A stretch of 64,000 nucleotides of DNA from Phyllobacterium sp. 628 (GTDB lineage Bacteria; Pseudomonadota; Alphaproteobacteria; Rhizobiales; Rhizobiaceae), in NCBI RefSeq assembly GCF_014189505.1, contig NZ_CP050302.1, positions 186,001 through 250,000 on the forward strand. The letters are read 5' to 3'. A program made the position numbers and the translations under genes. Positions 53,277-62,304 of the stretch are shown here, in pieces. Position 1 is the first letter of the stretch; every line of letters begins with the position of its first letter. The notes under the pieces were generated by a model. It made no database searches. It worked only from the letters and a program-made list of their open reading frames with translations, and had not been told where the DNA came from.

Positions 53277-53651
53277 GACCACTCCAATTCAAATCGGTAG
53301 GGATGAAGTTAGACGTATGTGAAAACGACCAGAGTTCAGACGACGCATACGTTTGACAATCAGGAACTAAACTCCGGTGCGAAGGTTCCGTTAAAAAGTG
53401 TTGTCCCTCATTACCGATGCGAACGCGGCAAATGAAATAAGACGCTGATTCAATCGCTCTGAATACCGGGGCTATGTTGACTGCCTCAACGGCCAGGATT
53501 GGCAAAATCCAGGATAATTCGCCGGAAATGACGCCACATACCATGGCAAGGCCGTTGGATTGGAAAGTTACCGGGCCATGCTACGACCGGTCGGAGCTAG
53601 GGCCAACAATTCAAACGACATCCTTGCATGACCTTATTTGTTTATGAGCCA
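53277..53651. other. Intergenic region with EcfG-like promoter
   Basis: Contains the site at 53365-53389. No gene seen in the rest. Confidence 0.45.
53365..53389 (-). promoter_or_regulatory. Sigma-EcfG-like promoter for DUF6894 copy 2
   Basis: Reverse strand GGAAC (53385-53389), 17 bases, GTT (53365-53367), 89 bases from the start codon. Confidence 0.62.
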
Positions 53652-53882
53652 CTATTTCACCGAATTGCTCGAGTACCCGCCCCGGTTCCAGAACCGCGGC
53701 GGATTTGTCAAACGTCCCCGCCGCACACTCGTTTCCAACCAGGCCGAAACAGCCAGCGGAATCTTTCTGTCTGCAGTGAGCCAAGACTGTATCAGAGCAA
53801 CCTCGCATTCAAGATTTTTGGCAATTTCCACACAGTCTATTCCCAGTTTTTCAAGGCAATCGGCAAGCCTGGATGGTGTCAT
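53652..53882 (-). CDS. Small HTH-like protein
   Basis: A 76-residue protein, MTPSRLADCLEKLGIDCVEI then AKNLECEVALIQSWLTADRK, with the helix pattern of a short Xre-like helix-turn-helix (recognition helix around EVALIQSWL) and an unstructured basic tail. Possibly a small DNA-binding protein; no partner is adjacent. Confidence 0.55.
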   Translation of the reverse strand: MTPSRLADCLEKLGIDCVEIAKNLECEVALIQSWLTADRKIPLAVSAWLETSVRRGRLTNPPRFWNRGGYSSNSVK

Positions 53883-54118
53883 GTTTGTGGCGCCCGGTTG
53901 GATCCCGAATAACTAGCGTTGTGGACTGATCGAGATGTAATAAGCTTCATATGGAAGTTGATATGTCAGCATGAAATGGCCGAGAGAGTTAATCCAAAGC
54001 AGGAAGTAACCGCTTCCTTTATCGCGCAGTTTTCATGGCCATCTATTTCAGACACTCACGTTAAAAACGATCCGGCGAGGGAGAAAATCTCGCTGCGGGC
54101 TGCCAGTGGCTCAAATGA
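53883..54118. other. Intergenic spacer
   Basis: No gene seen. Confidence 0.4.
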
Positions 54119-54370
54119 TTACGGCAGCACGTTGTTGCCAAAACGTTTCTGGTCATCGTATTCAAGTTTGGCTTGAAGTGTTTTCGCCTTTCGAGCTTCA
54201 ATGCGGTTCATTGCCAGTTCGAGAAGAGCGGTCGCTACCTCGGTAGATTGCCATCCCGCAGCCTCGGCATCACTTGCCAAAAGGTCAAACCGATGTTGCA
54301 TGTTTGTTTGGCAGTCCAGCCCTCTTTGCGGATGTCCCAACGATCGCTGCGGACCAATGATATCACTCAT
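54119..54370 (-). CDS. Small AGW-motif protein, paralogue 4 of 4
   Basis: An 83-residue protein with MSDIIGPQRSLGHPQRGLDC and DAEAAGWQSTEVATALLELA, close to 10892-11143 over its full length, including RIEARKAK. GAGGAG precedes ATG 54370; the upstream extension to 54406 is not kept. CTCAGTTCA at 54418-54426 is shared with the upstream region of paralogue 2. Function unknown. Confidence 0.7.
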   Translation of the reverse strand: MSDIIGPQRSLGHPQRGLDCQTNMQHRFDLLASDAEAAGWQSTEVATALLELAMNRIEARKAKTLQAKLEYDDQKRFGNNVLP

Positions 54371-54653
54371 GCTTGTCTCCTCTATGTACCCTCGGTGTAC
54401 AGCCACTAATGCCCTGTCTCAGTTCACCCAGCGGTGCAGGCGCAACTCGGATTTTATGTATTGTGTTGCACACGCCTCGAAGAATGTCTGTTGGATACGC
54501 GATATCATGCGTCTTTGGATCGTCACGCGCGTCAGGTTCAGACTTGCCCTGCTGAATTCCTTATCAAGCCGTCCCAAAAATATGGACGAGTTCCTTTTGG
54601 TGATAAAAGCTGGAACGAACCGCCAAGGCTTTTGCCCTGGCGGTTCGGCACAG

Positions 54654-55058
54654 TCAGGCAGAAGCAATGGATTTCTCGATGTCCTGAATGGAATGTCCGG
54701 TCAAGTCTTTTGAAATCTCACCGACCAAAATCGCTTCGAGTTCCTTGTGATAGTGTTTGCGCAATTCTCCAAGAGCTTTCGGGGCTGCTATCACCACCAA
54801 GCCCGTAATACTTCCATTCAGCACGCGCTGATTGAGCAGGCCTGCAATCCCGGCAGCGAAATTATCTTCATCAGCCTGTCCTTGGTCGGGATTTGCTGAA
54901 CTGCTTTTGCGACCGCCACTGGCGTTGTTGCTGTCAGTATCAACATCAGCATCTGGAAGAGCCTTGAGCTTCGGATTGTTGTCATCACTGACATTATGAA
55001 AAAGATTGAACTTCTCGCCATCAGCAACGGCAATCGTTGCGCCTTTTGGAATCTGCAT
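54654..55058 (-). CDS. Host attachment protein family (baeRF family 12)
   Basis: A 134-residue protein: MQIPKGATIAVADGEKFNLF, an acidic/Ser-rich linker (residues 35-65), then FAAGIAGLLNQRVLNGSITGLVVIAAPKALGELRKHYHKELEAILVGEISKDLTGHS, the hallmark of the family annotated as required for attachment to host cells, related to archaeal-type release factor folds. Molecular function is uncertain. ATG 55058 fits the family; the longer frame does not. Confidence 0.8.
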   Translation of the reverse strand: MQIPKGATIAVADGEKFNLFHNVSDDNNPKLKALPDADVDTDSNNASGGRKSSSANPDQGQADEDNFAAGIAGLLNQRVLNGSITGLVVIAAPKALGELRKHYHKELEAILVGEISKDLTGHSIQDIEKSIASA

Positions 55059-55936
55059 ACTTGAATTTCTCCACGTCATGTCGGGCCCAATACGTCTTGA
55101 AGGCCGAAGACAGGCAACGGCATAATTGCCGGCCCGAGTAAATACAACGCGGCAAGGGCTTTTTGGATGCACTGATTTGAATGTCACCATCGGTGATGTC
55201 TGGAGGAGGATCACGGCGTTCCGATTTGGCGGAGCTTGATCAGGCCAGGCGTTTCCTGAGTTAGCACACGTCCTTCCTTACACGCACGTTATTAGCAAAC
55301 GGGGTCAATGCTTTTCGAGAGTAAACCCCACGGCCGTATGGCTCGCCGCTTGGCGCCAAGCACAACGGGGAACTGGAATGGCATACGTTCGCTTGAATGA
55401 AGCTCAAACAGTTCCTATTTTGTCGGACGACATGACTTGCCCTGCATGAACGTCCATTTAAAACTCTCCTCCCGATCCGACTGGCGAATTGTGCTACGTG
55501 CACAGATTAAGGCTTCGTCGCTGCTTAAGCGGCATCCCAGGCAGCACGCCATGCGCAGCGGCTGGTGCAGACCATTTTCTTTTTGTTCGATAAAGGAATA
55601 CGCGACTATCAGCTTATTGCTGCAATCGCCGCGCATCATGAACTTGTTCTGGCAAAACAATGATCCGAGCACTCACCTCATGATTTCACCCACGACGAAA
55701 AACATCTGTCGCACTGTAGTTAATCGTAAGACACCGTTTATGCCATTTCAATGGCTTGGCGTTGCAGTTAACTTGAGAATGGGCGGCAACCACGTTGCAT
55801 CTTGCCTATCCCACAAAACTGAGCGCCATCAGATTTTTGTTTGATAGAAAAACTTTGAATATCATTCGTTTACTTGCGGCAATCGTCGAAGTTTGACATC
55901 TCAAAATTGCTGCTAAGTTGAGATTCTTTCCTTTCT
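55059..55936. other. Long region without an intact gene
   Basis: About 880 bases. A frame near 55515-55655 (QRLVQTIFFLFDKGIRDYQL then a stop) looks like a fragment of a coding region. An 18-base string near 55223 (GGCGGAGCTTGATCAG core) recurs near 12718. No complete gene supported. Confidence 0.4.
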
Positions 55937-55996
55937 GATCTTATCATTTAATACAACATTCGTAGCTTCGCGGCGCATTCTTACCTTTAAGTGCAA
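55937..55996. repeat. Paired 20-bp direct repeats at an IS21-like end, locus B
   Basis: GATCTTATCATTTAATACAA (55937-55956) and ATTCTTACCTTTAAGTGCAA (55977-55996), 40-base period, homologous to 31361-31420 (second repeats 17 of 20). It truncates a VOC gene, as at locus A. Confidence 0.45.
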
Positions 55997-56009
55997 CGCG
56001 ATAGCCGGG

Positions 56010-56249
56010 CTGGCAAGGGGCGGAATGCTCTTGGGAGCCCCAGTGGTGGAGGCAGAGCAGGACCGTTCCGTCTTTGTCGATGATTTGCCCGAAGTAGTCA
56101 TGGGCAGGTTTCGTGGCAGGCAGCCCAAAGAGCGACCGATACCACTCAAAGCTACGGGCAACGTCCGCGACACCAATGATTGTCCATAGCGTTTCATGGC
56201 TATTCCTTCGGCCCAACAATTCAATCAAGGCGCAGCTGCTCAGCGACAT
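56010..56249 (-). pseudogene. VOC-family protein, 3' end lost
   Basis: Reads ETLWTIIGVADVARSFEWYR, then a LFGLPATKPAHDYFG and KDGTVLLCLHHWGSQEHS stretch, a typical VOC N-terminal half; similarity stops near 56010 where the IS21-like end begins, and the frame ends at 55944 in foreign sequence. Confidence 0.65.
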
Positions 56250-56473
56250 CGCCTTGATAGAACTGTTAGATTAAGCTGCCAACAAACGCCGAATCTATCA
56301 CTGATCCAGCCGAAGCACGATCTGCATCTATAATTGTTCAACGGCAGGTAAACCTCACCATTATCGCTGGTGTAAAAGAGAAGTGTCGCATATATGTCAG
56401 CCCGTTAAGCATCACCAATCACTGATAGGTCATCGGATTGGCTTCGACAGGCACGCCATGACATCGAAGTCCA

Positions 56474-57112
56474 TCATGCGCGATTTGCATTCGACGTCTT
56501 CATCGGACGTACATTCGCAACGGTGCAATTCAGATCATGCAGCAAACCGTCATTCATCCCATATATCCATCCATGGATCGAGACGTTCTGTGCCCGGTTC
56601 CATGCCGCCTGGAGAATAGGAGTGCGCGCCAGGCGCTGGACTTGGTCAACTACACAATATTCGCAGAGACGATCCAAATCCTCGTCCGTTGCTGTATTGC
56701 ACGCAAATGATGAAAATCGCATTGTTGCTACGTCACGGATAGGTTGCAACCAATGATTAACCAATTCGAGGGATGTACCTTCAACGGCCGCACGAACTCC
56801 GCCGCAACCGTAATGTCCACATACAATGATATGTTTAACGGCCAACTGACTGACAGCATATTCAATCACGGATAACAGGTTCAAATCAGCTGGATGGACA
56901 AGATTTGCAACGTTTCTATGAACAAAAACCTCCCCAGGTTCAAGACCCGCGATGACATTTGCGGGCACGCGGCTGTCTGAACAGCCTATCCACAAATAAT
57001 CCGGCTTTTGTAGCGCCGAGAGTTTCTGGAAATAATCAGGATCAAACCTGCGCTTTTCGAGAGACCATTCTCGATTTCTTTCGAAGAGAGTTTTAATCGA
57101 AGCAGTCGCCAT
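56474..57112 (-). CDS. Beta-class carbonic anhydrase
   Basis: Interconverts CO2 and bicarbonate. The 212-residue protein has zinc ligands C44, H100 and C103 (IGCSDSRVP, VCGHYGCGG) and the D46-R48 dyad, and the usual N-terminal FERNREWSLEKRRFDPDYF. ATG 57112 has GGAGGAG upstream on the reverse strand; the extension to 57175 is not kept. Cytoplasmic; monocistronic by spacing. Confidence 0.93.
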   Translation of the reverse strand: MATASIKTLFERNREWSLEKRRFDPDYFQKLSALQKPDYLWIGCSDSRVPANVIAGLEPGEVFVHRNVANLVHPADLNLLSVIEYAVSQLAVKHIIVCGHYGCGGVRAAVEGTSLELVNHWLQPIRDVATMRFSSFACNTATDEDLDRLCEYCVVDQVQRLARTPILQAAWNRAQNVSIHGWIYGMNDGLLHDLNCTVANVRPMKTSNANRA

Positions 57113-57232
57113 CACGCTCCTCCAACCGTTGATGTTTAATGTGCTGGCAATTCGCATGTCAATTAGATGCCGCACATTTTAGCAACGGGGTTGCCCGCGC
57201 GACGAATAATTTGGTTGCACTCGGAGCGCCAG

Positions 57233-58234
57233 TTAATCCTGGAGTTTGCCCTGCAAAAAATCCACGGACCGTTCAGCGACGTAGTCGTGGATCTTACTTC
57301 GCTCCAATCCCTGGCGATCGACGAAAAGTTCGGGCGCTGCCTTTCGTCCGACTGCCGTTCCTTCCGGAAGAAAGGTGTAATGGCCGACGCCACCCCTCAA
57401 AATCTCATATGTACAGGCAGGTATGTTCTCGTATAGCCATCCACAGCAATCGCTCGGCGGTGCTACGGTATCTTCGTCGCCGCCGAAAATTCGAGTAGGT
57501 TTCCTGATGGCTCGAAGACTGTCTTGTGAGAAACCCAGCACCGATCGACCCGGAGCAATTGCGATCGCCTGTTGAACCCTGCTGTCAGAAAAATCGGCAC
57601 GTCTTCGCTCCCAGGCAACGTGGAATACCGGATTTTGATTGAGCTTCGGCAGCTCGTCAGCAAGATTTGGAAACTCACGTGGCCCTCTGATCGGACTCTT
57701 CACCGGATTGTCTGGTTCAAACTGAGAAAAGGCGACACGCGCTCCCGCAAGCAAAAGGACCGTGTATGCGCCGGCCGAGAAGCCCGCGACGGAGGCCGTT
57801 TCATCGATCTCGACCCCAAGCTCGCTTCGCCAAGAGCGGTCGTCGAGCATGGCGGTAAGGTCACCAGCTCTCTCCCACAAGCACAGAAAACCCTCAGTAC
57901 GGTAAGGCTCCGAACCAGTGTGGCCATGATGGTTCACCGCCAAGGCGACAAAGCCTCGTTGGGCCAATCGAAAACCAAGCCACCCCAATGCTGCTGCCGT
58001 AGCGCCCGTTCCATGCGACAAAAGCACGAGAGGCAAGGACTGATCGGAACGAACTGCAGTTGCGTTAGCTACTACAGGTTGTTTCCTAAACCACGACCTT
58101 TCAGCGGGAATTGCAGCACTTGAACCCTCATCTGTCGGATACCACGCTGTCCAAACAAGGGGCCGATGGCCCGTTCCATCCCAATTCGATCGCGACATAT
58201 CAAAGCTGATGCCTGTTTTGAACCCAACCTTCAT
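57233..58234 (-). CDS. Alpha/beta hydrolase (dienelactone hydrolase / PAF-AH-like)
   Basis: A 333-residue hydrolase with the oxyanion region LVLLSHGTGATAAALGWLGF, nucleophile Ser in ASVAGFSAGAYTVLLLAG, probable Asp in RIFGGDEDTVAPP and His in GGVGHYTFLPEG. The layout resembles the predicted dienelactone hydrolase group related to PAF acetylhydrolase. Substrate unknown. ATG 58234 has AGAGGT upstream. Confidence 0.82.
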   Translation of the reverse strand: MKVGFKTGISFDMSRSNWDGTGHRPLVWTAWYPTDEGSSAAIPAERSWFRKQPVVANATAVRSDQSLPLVLLSHGTGATAAALGWLGFRLAQRGFVALAVNHHGHTGSEPYRTEGFLCLWERAGDLTAMLDDRSWRSELGVEIDETASVAGFSAGAYTVLLLAGARVAFSQFEPDNPVKSPIRGPREFPNLADELPKLNQNPVFHVAWERRRADFSDSRVQQAIAIAPGRSVLGFSQDSLRAIRKPTRIFGGDEDTVAPPSDCCGWLYENIPACTYEILRGGVGHYTFLPEGTAVGRKAAPELFVDRQGLERSKIHDYVAERSVDFLQGKLQD

Positions 58235-58407
58235 GGAAACCTCTGCGAAGCGGACAATGCCCGGATGAAGTCGGAAGCTTAACCGGCGACCGTGACGGTC
58301 CACCATAGCCAGAGCCGATCAGCAAGTGCCTTGATTGCTTAAAGTGTCATTTCGTAGCTTCGGGCCGGTAGGGCCAACTTAGGAGTTTCGCGACAAACAG
58401 CTCTTAC

Positions 58408-58761
58408 CTAGACTTGCCAAATCCCGATGCGATTGCCATCCGGGTCGGTGAAAACCGCCATGCGACCGTAGCCCGGCAGTTCCCAGGGCTGCACGACGCA
58501 CCGACCGCCATTCTTCTCGACCCCTGCAAGCGTGGTTTCGATGTCGTCCACCGGGAAATAGACCACCACGCCAGACGGATGGGAGCTGCCTTCGCTGGCT
58601 TGGCCGATTCCTCCGGGGATTTTCTCGTAGGTCTGCGTGAGGCCGTAGTTCAGCGGCTCCAATACATTGAAGTCCCAACCGAATACGCCTTTGTAGAACG
58701 CCCGCGACAAAGCAGCGTCCTTGGCATTTATGTCGAACCACATTGCGGGCTTGGCCATCAT
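58408..58761 (-). CDS. VOC-family protein, copy 2
   Basis: A 117-residue VOC domain identical at the protein level to 31701-32054. The region upstream of its start differs from copy 1 by several substitutions (for example GTGGATAAG versus GTGGGCAAG). Function unknown. Confidence 0.82.
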   Translation of the reverse strand: MMAKPAMWFDINAKDAALSRAFYKGVFGWDFNVLEPLNYGLTQTYEKIPGGIGQASEGSSHPSGVVVYFPVDDIETTLAGVEKNGGRCVVQPWELPGYGRMAVFTDPDGNRIGIWQV

Positions 58762-59129
58762 CTTCTCCTTGGCGCGTGATCGGGCATGTGTGGATAAGAC
58801 GAACGATAATTAAGCAATCCGACTTATGCCCGAAAATTTTCCGACGAAGGTCGATGTTCGGACTCGACGTAAAGTTTGAATCGGTTCTGCGTCTGACTTG
58901 TGATCCGTCGCAGAATAGAGATTTCCCCGACGGATTGCACGCGGTAGATTCCGGGCATATCACCCATGAGGAAGCCCCACCCTTGCTTATCGGATATGCC
59001 TGTGTACCGGCCGCCGGATATCGGCTCACCGATAACGCCGACCCTATGTCTGGATGCGCAAAGTTGATCAAATGGGATTGGTTTCAACATGGCATAGTGA
59101 GTGCTCTTTAGAAAAGGCCGGAGGCTAGG
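58762..59129. other. Spacer inside duplicated block, copy 2
   Basis: Divergent promoter region about 100 bases shorter than in copy 1 and clearly diverged. No gene seen. Confidence 0.4.
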
Positions 59130-59606
59130 ATGTTCAAAGTGATCGCCTCAAACGTTGAACAATATTTTGGTTTTGACCCTCGGCGAGAGAATGATCTCCG
59201 TTCCGTCGATACACTTATCGTCGGTGCCGCGCCCAACTGGAAACGGTGGTTTGTAGCGGGAACACCCCAAGGCGAACCAGGGATGAGGATGTCAATGATC
59301 GGTTACGGCCACTTTCACTACAGCGTCAAATCATCCCGGACCCCCGTGAATTGGCCCGTTCTTGGAATGGCGTTACAGAAGAACAACATCAGCCTTTATC
59401 TCTCGGCCAGAGACGATGCCGGCCCTGTTGCGGAGCAATACGCCGAGAAACTGGGCAGAGTATCAGTTAGCAAAACAGGAGCAATTCGGTTCAGGTGCGT
59501 TGCGGATTTAGACGTGAGAGAGTTTACGAATATGCTCCACAGAGTTGAGCGGGATATGGAAAACGGAATTCTCGAACTTCGTTATGGCCGGGTTGCAGGG
59601 AACTGA
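59130..59606 (+). CDS. DUF1801-like protein of unknown function, copy 2
   Basis: 158 residues, identical to 32523-32999, also at DNA level as far as read. Followed by the NTF2-like gene. The complete identity contrasts with the diverged flanks and suggests recent gene conversion. Confidence 0.7.
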   Translation: MFKVIASNVEQYFGFDPRRENDLRSVDTLIVGAAPNWKRWFVAGTPQGEPGMRMSMIGYGHFHYSVKSSRTPVNWPVLGMALQKNNISLYLSARDDAGPVAEQYAEKLGRVSVSKTGAIRFRCVADLDVREFTNMLHRVERDMENGILELRYGRVAGN

Positions 59607-59719
59607 CGACCGTTCTTTCCATGTCCACAAAGTCTGTGGTCAATTATTTCCTCCACATTGTAGCAAATAGATTTTCCCGTTCGTCCTGCGTTGGTAAAAG
59701 CTATCAAGAGGAGAATGAA

Positions 59720-60151
59720 ATGTCTGCCGAACAGGAAAAATTTGTCATTCAAGCCGTAATTGAAGATTGGGCAAAAGCGGTCGGTGATAAGGACGCCAAG
59801 CGTGTCCTGTCGCACCTAACCGATGATCTGGTAGAGTTCAGTCTTGCTCCACCTTTGCAATTTCAAGGTAAAAATGCCGATGATTTACGAAGCTGGTTTG
59901 ATACCTGGGTCGGTCCCATCGGTAATGAGTCCCGCGATGCCAAAATCACTTGCAGTGAGAATGTCGCATTCGCACGTAGTCTCGTCAGAATGACGGGCAC
60001 GAAAACCGGTGGTGAAAAAGTGGATCTGTGGTTCCGTCAAACTCTCGGTTTGATCAGGGTTAACAGCACCTGGAAAATTTGTCACACACACGCGTCGGTG
60101 CCTTTCTACATGGATGGCAGCTTCAAGGCCGCGATTGATCTGAAGCCCTGA
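59720..60151 (+). CDS. SnoaL/NTF2-like protein, copy 2
   Basis: 143 residues, about 92% identical to 33113-33544, with changes such as KAVGDKDAK, NADDLRSWF and RVNSTWK. AGAGGAG precedes ATG 59720. Changes are mainly at surface-type charged positions; the fold should be kept. Confidence 0.78.
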   Translation: MSAEQEKFVIQAVIEDWAKAVGDKDAKRVLSHLTDDLVEFSLAPPLQFQGKNADDLRSWFDTWVGPIGNESRDAKITCSENVAFARSLVRMTGTKTGGEKVDLWFRQTLGLIRVNSTWKICHTHASVPFYMDGSFKAAIDLKP

Positions 60152-60421
60152 TACGCTGATTTCAAACGTGGAGGTTCTGTCGCAAATTTTGCAAAGGGCG
60201 GACAAATGGCTATTGCTGGACACACTTATGCAGCGGGTGCGGCGAATTGCTGAAATACGGATTGGCCACTGGTCAAAACTGCCGCTTACGGATCATGTGA
60301 GGGAATTCCAGTGGCTTGGCCGACCGGTGTGTGAAAAGATACTGTACAGGCAGCGCGGCGACACCATCTCCGGGTACAGTTGCCACAGTGGCACATGGGC
60401 CCATGGCTTGGAGGACGAAGG
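60152..60421. other. Spacer with IS-like end
   Basis: Starts with GGTTCTGTCGCAAATTTTGC near 60174, which resembles IS6-family ends (GG-x-TCTGTTGCAAA) or the TGTCGCAAA motifs noted at 46231. No gene seen. Confidence 0.35.
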
Positions 60422-61360
60422 GTGCACCCCAGGTTACTAAAAACATTCCTTGCTGTCGCCAAAAGTCAGAACGTGACCCGGGTGGCCGAACAGGTCCACC
60501 TCGCCCAATCGACCGTCAGCGACCAGATTCAGGTTCTGGAAGCCGAACTGGGAGCGGAACTGTTTATTCGAACACGGCAAGGCCTGCTCCTGACGCAGGC
60601 GGGTGAGGCACTGAAATCCTACGCCGAAGACATTCTGGCACTCGTGGATGAGGCACATGCTGCTGTAGAAACAGCAGCCGCACACGTCGGCAAGAGCCTG
60701 ATAATCGGGGCGTTGGAGACGATCGGGGCTGCGCGGCTGCCGCAATGGCTGGGCAACTTTCAGAACCGGCAGCCGGATGTCAATGTGCATCTGAAAATCG
60801 CCGGTAGCAACGAATTGATACAAGGGCTGGAGAATGGTGCACTTCATGCGGTGTTTTGCTTCGAAAAGGGGCCCATTGACGGGCGGCTGGCCCATCGCGT
60901 CATCTCATCCGAACCGCTCGTGCTCATCATGCCGTCCAAAGAAGCCAGCCAGGCGTTGACTGTAGACCTTGAATCTATTGCCACGCTTCGCTTCATAGCA
61001 ACTGAACGTGGATGCATCTATCGGCACATGATGGATAATGCATTTGCCAAGGCTGGCATCAGGCCGCCGACGATTGCCGCCGAAGTTGGAAGCATCGCTG
61101 CAATCGGTCGTCTTGTCGCCGCCGGCGTCGGTAGCGCCCTTGTTCCCCGTCTCGCAGTGGAAGACATGCTCGATCGCGGAAACATTGCCGAACTCCCCTG
61201 GCCCGGCACGAGCAATACGGCATCGCTTGTCCTGATCTGGCGCCGCCGTCGCGTTCTGTCGCCACCATTGAGGAGATTTCTGGTGGCAGCGGAGGAACTG
61301 GCGACGCCATTCAGATCAGGCGATGGCCTCCCTCTACATGCAGAACAGTCCCTGTTGTGA
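60422..61360 (+). CDS. LysR-family regulator
   Basis: A 312-residue LTTR with winged HTH (LKTFLAVAKSQNVTRVAEQV, QSTVSDQIQVLEAELGAELF) and a substrate-binding-like effector domain. GTG 60422 is the start, with GGAGG at 60410-60414; an ATG at 60380 is less likely. Its 3' end overlaps the convergent SDR gene by 50 bases, so it may control genes that are no longer adjacent, or the SDR itself. Confidence 0.85.
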   Translation: MHPRLLKTFLAVAKSQNVTRVAEQVHLAQSTVSDQIQVLEAELGAELFIRTRQGLLLTQAGEALKSYAEDILALVDEAHAAVETAAAHVGKSLIIGALETIGAARLPQWLGNFQNRQPDVNVHLKIAGSNELIQGLENGALHAVFCFEKGPIDGRLAHRVISSEPLVLIMPSKEASQALTVDLESIATLRFIATERGCIYRHMMDNAFAKAGIRPPTIAAEVGSIAAIGRLVAAGVGSALVPRLAVEDMLDRGNIAELPWPGTSNTASLVLIWRRRRVLSPPLRRFLVAAEELATPFRSGDGLPLHAEQSLL

Positions 61361-62039
61361 ACGTGCTGCCCATAAGAAAGGTGATTGCCTCGGCGATATC
61401 GCTGGCTTGCCCTATCCTGCCGACCGGCAAGCGCCTTGCCATCGCCTCGAGGGTCTCGTCTTTCTTGTCGCCGGCGACAAAGGTCCAGATTGGCGTGTCA
61501 ACCCACCCCGGCGAGACGGCATTGACCCTTAACGGGGCGAGTTCCACTGCTAGGGCGCGAACCAACCCTTCCAGCGCGGCGTTGATCGTCGCGACGACCG
61601 ATCCACGCGGCAATGGACGATAGGCGGCGATACCAGATGTCAGCGTAATGGAACCGGAAGGCTCGAGGTTTAACGCTCCATGCTTTGCAAGCAGGAGCGG
61701 GCCGAAAATCTTGCTTTCCACCGCGCGCTGGGCCGCCTTAAGATCGAGCGCGGGCAACAGTTCATAAGAACCCTGTATATCGGCTGCGGTACAAACGATA
61801 TGGTTCAACGGGCCGACCTGCCCGAACAGCCCGGCGACCTGGTCCTCCTTGGTGATATCCGCCGCGATCATTTCCAATCGGGAATGGGAATGAAGGCTCT
61901 CTCGTGCGCGGTTCAGTTTTTCTTCGTTGCGCCCGACGATGATGACCTCAGCGCCATTGTCGAGACAGCGCTTTGCCACCGCCAGCCCCATTCCCGAATT
62001 GCCGCCGACGATGAGAACCCGTGAATTTGTGTCCGCCAT
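61311..62039 (-). CDS. SDR-family protein with altered active site
   Basis: A 242-residue Rossmann-fold short-chain dehydrogenase: VLIVGGNSGMGLAVAKR cofactor loop, AADIT and the C-terminal PGWVDTPIW. The catalytic Ser may be S in TLTSGIAAYRP, but the YxxxK element is replaced (SVVATINAALEGLV in the place of the Tyr and Lys helix). It may be a reductase with other residues or a non-catalytic homologue. Substrate unknown. Overlaps the LysR gene 3' to 3'. Confidence 0.82.
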   Translation of the reverse strand: MADTNSRVLIVGGNSGMGLAVAKRCLDNGAEVIIVGRNEEKLNRARESLHSHSRLEMIAADITKEDQVAGLFGQVGPLNHIVCTAADIQGSYELLPALDLKAAQRAVESKIFGPLLLAKHGALNLEPSGSITLTSGIAAYRPLPRGSVVATINAALEGLVRALAVELAPLRVNAVSPGWVDTPIWTFVAGDKKDETLEAMARRLPVGRIGQASDIAEAITFLMGSTFTTGTVLHVEGGHRLI

Positions 62040-62304
62040 GTTGCTTTCCTTGTTTCATCCAGTGTTGAACCCGGAGGCAGATTTCTCAGACCTGAGACGC
62101 ATTCGCAAACGGAAGAAAGCGATAGACCCATCGGAAACTCCGATGATGCTATGGCAGGAGCGACGCGCACAATTCTTGCTTGGCCTAACCGGCCCGAACG
62201 TGCGATTTTGGCCATTTGAAAGAACAGATACAGTACACTGTGTGCATTGACATGTTTCGGTCGTGTTGATTGAGGTTCCACGCCTATTTTGTTGGAGTGG
62301 ATTT
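62040..62304. other. Spacer before Tn3 transposase
   Basis: No gene supported. GGAG lies before ATG 62305. Confidence 0.4.

Larger units (their letters stand above)
58379..60172. repeat. Duplicated three-gene block, copy 2
   Basis: Second copy of 31672-33563, same gene order. See copy 1 for how identity varies along the block. It ends where the sequence changes to GGTTCTGTCGCAAATTTTGC. Confidence 0.9.

Noticed and set aside
58379..59071. 230-codon frame on - strand over the VOC gene
   Set aside because: Different frame over the VOC gene; the VOC reading is clearly the real one.
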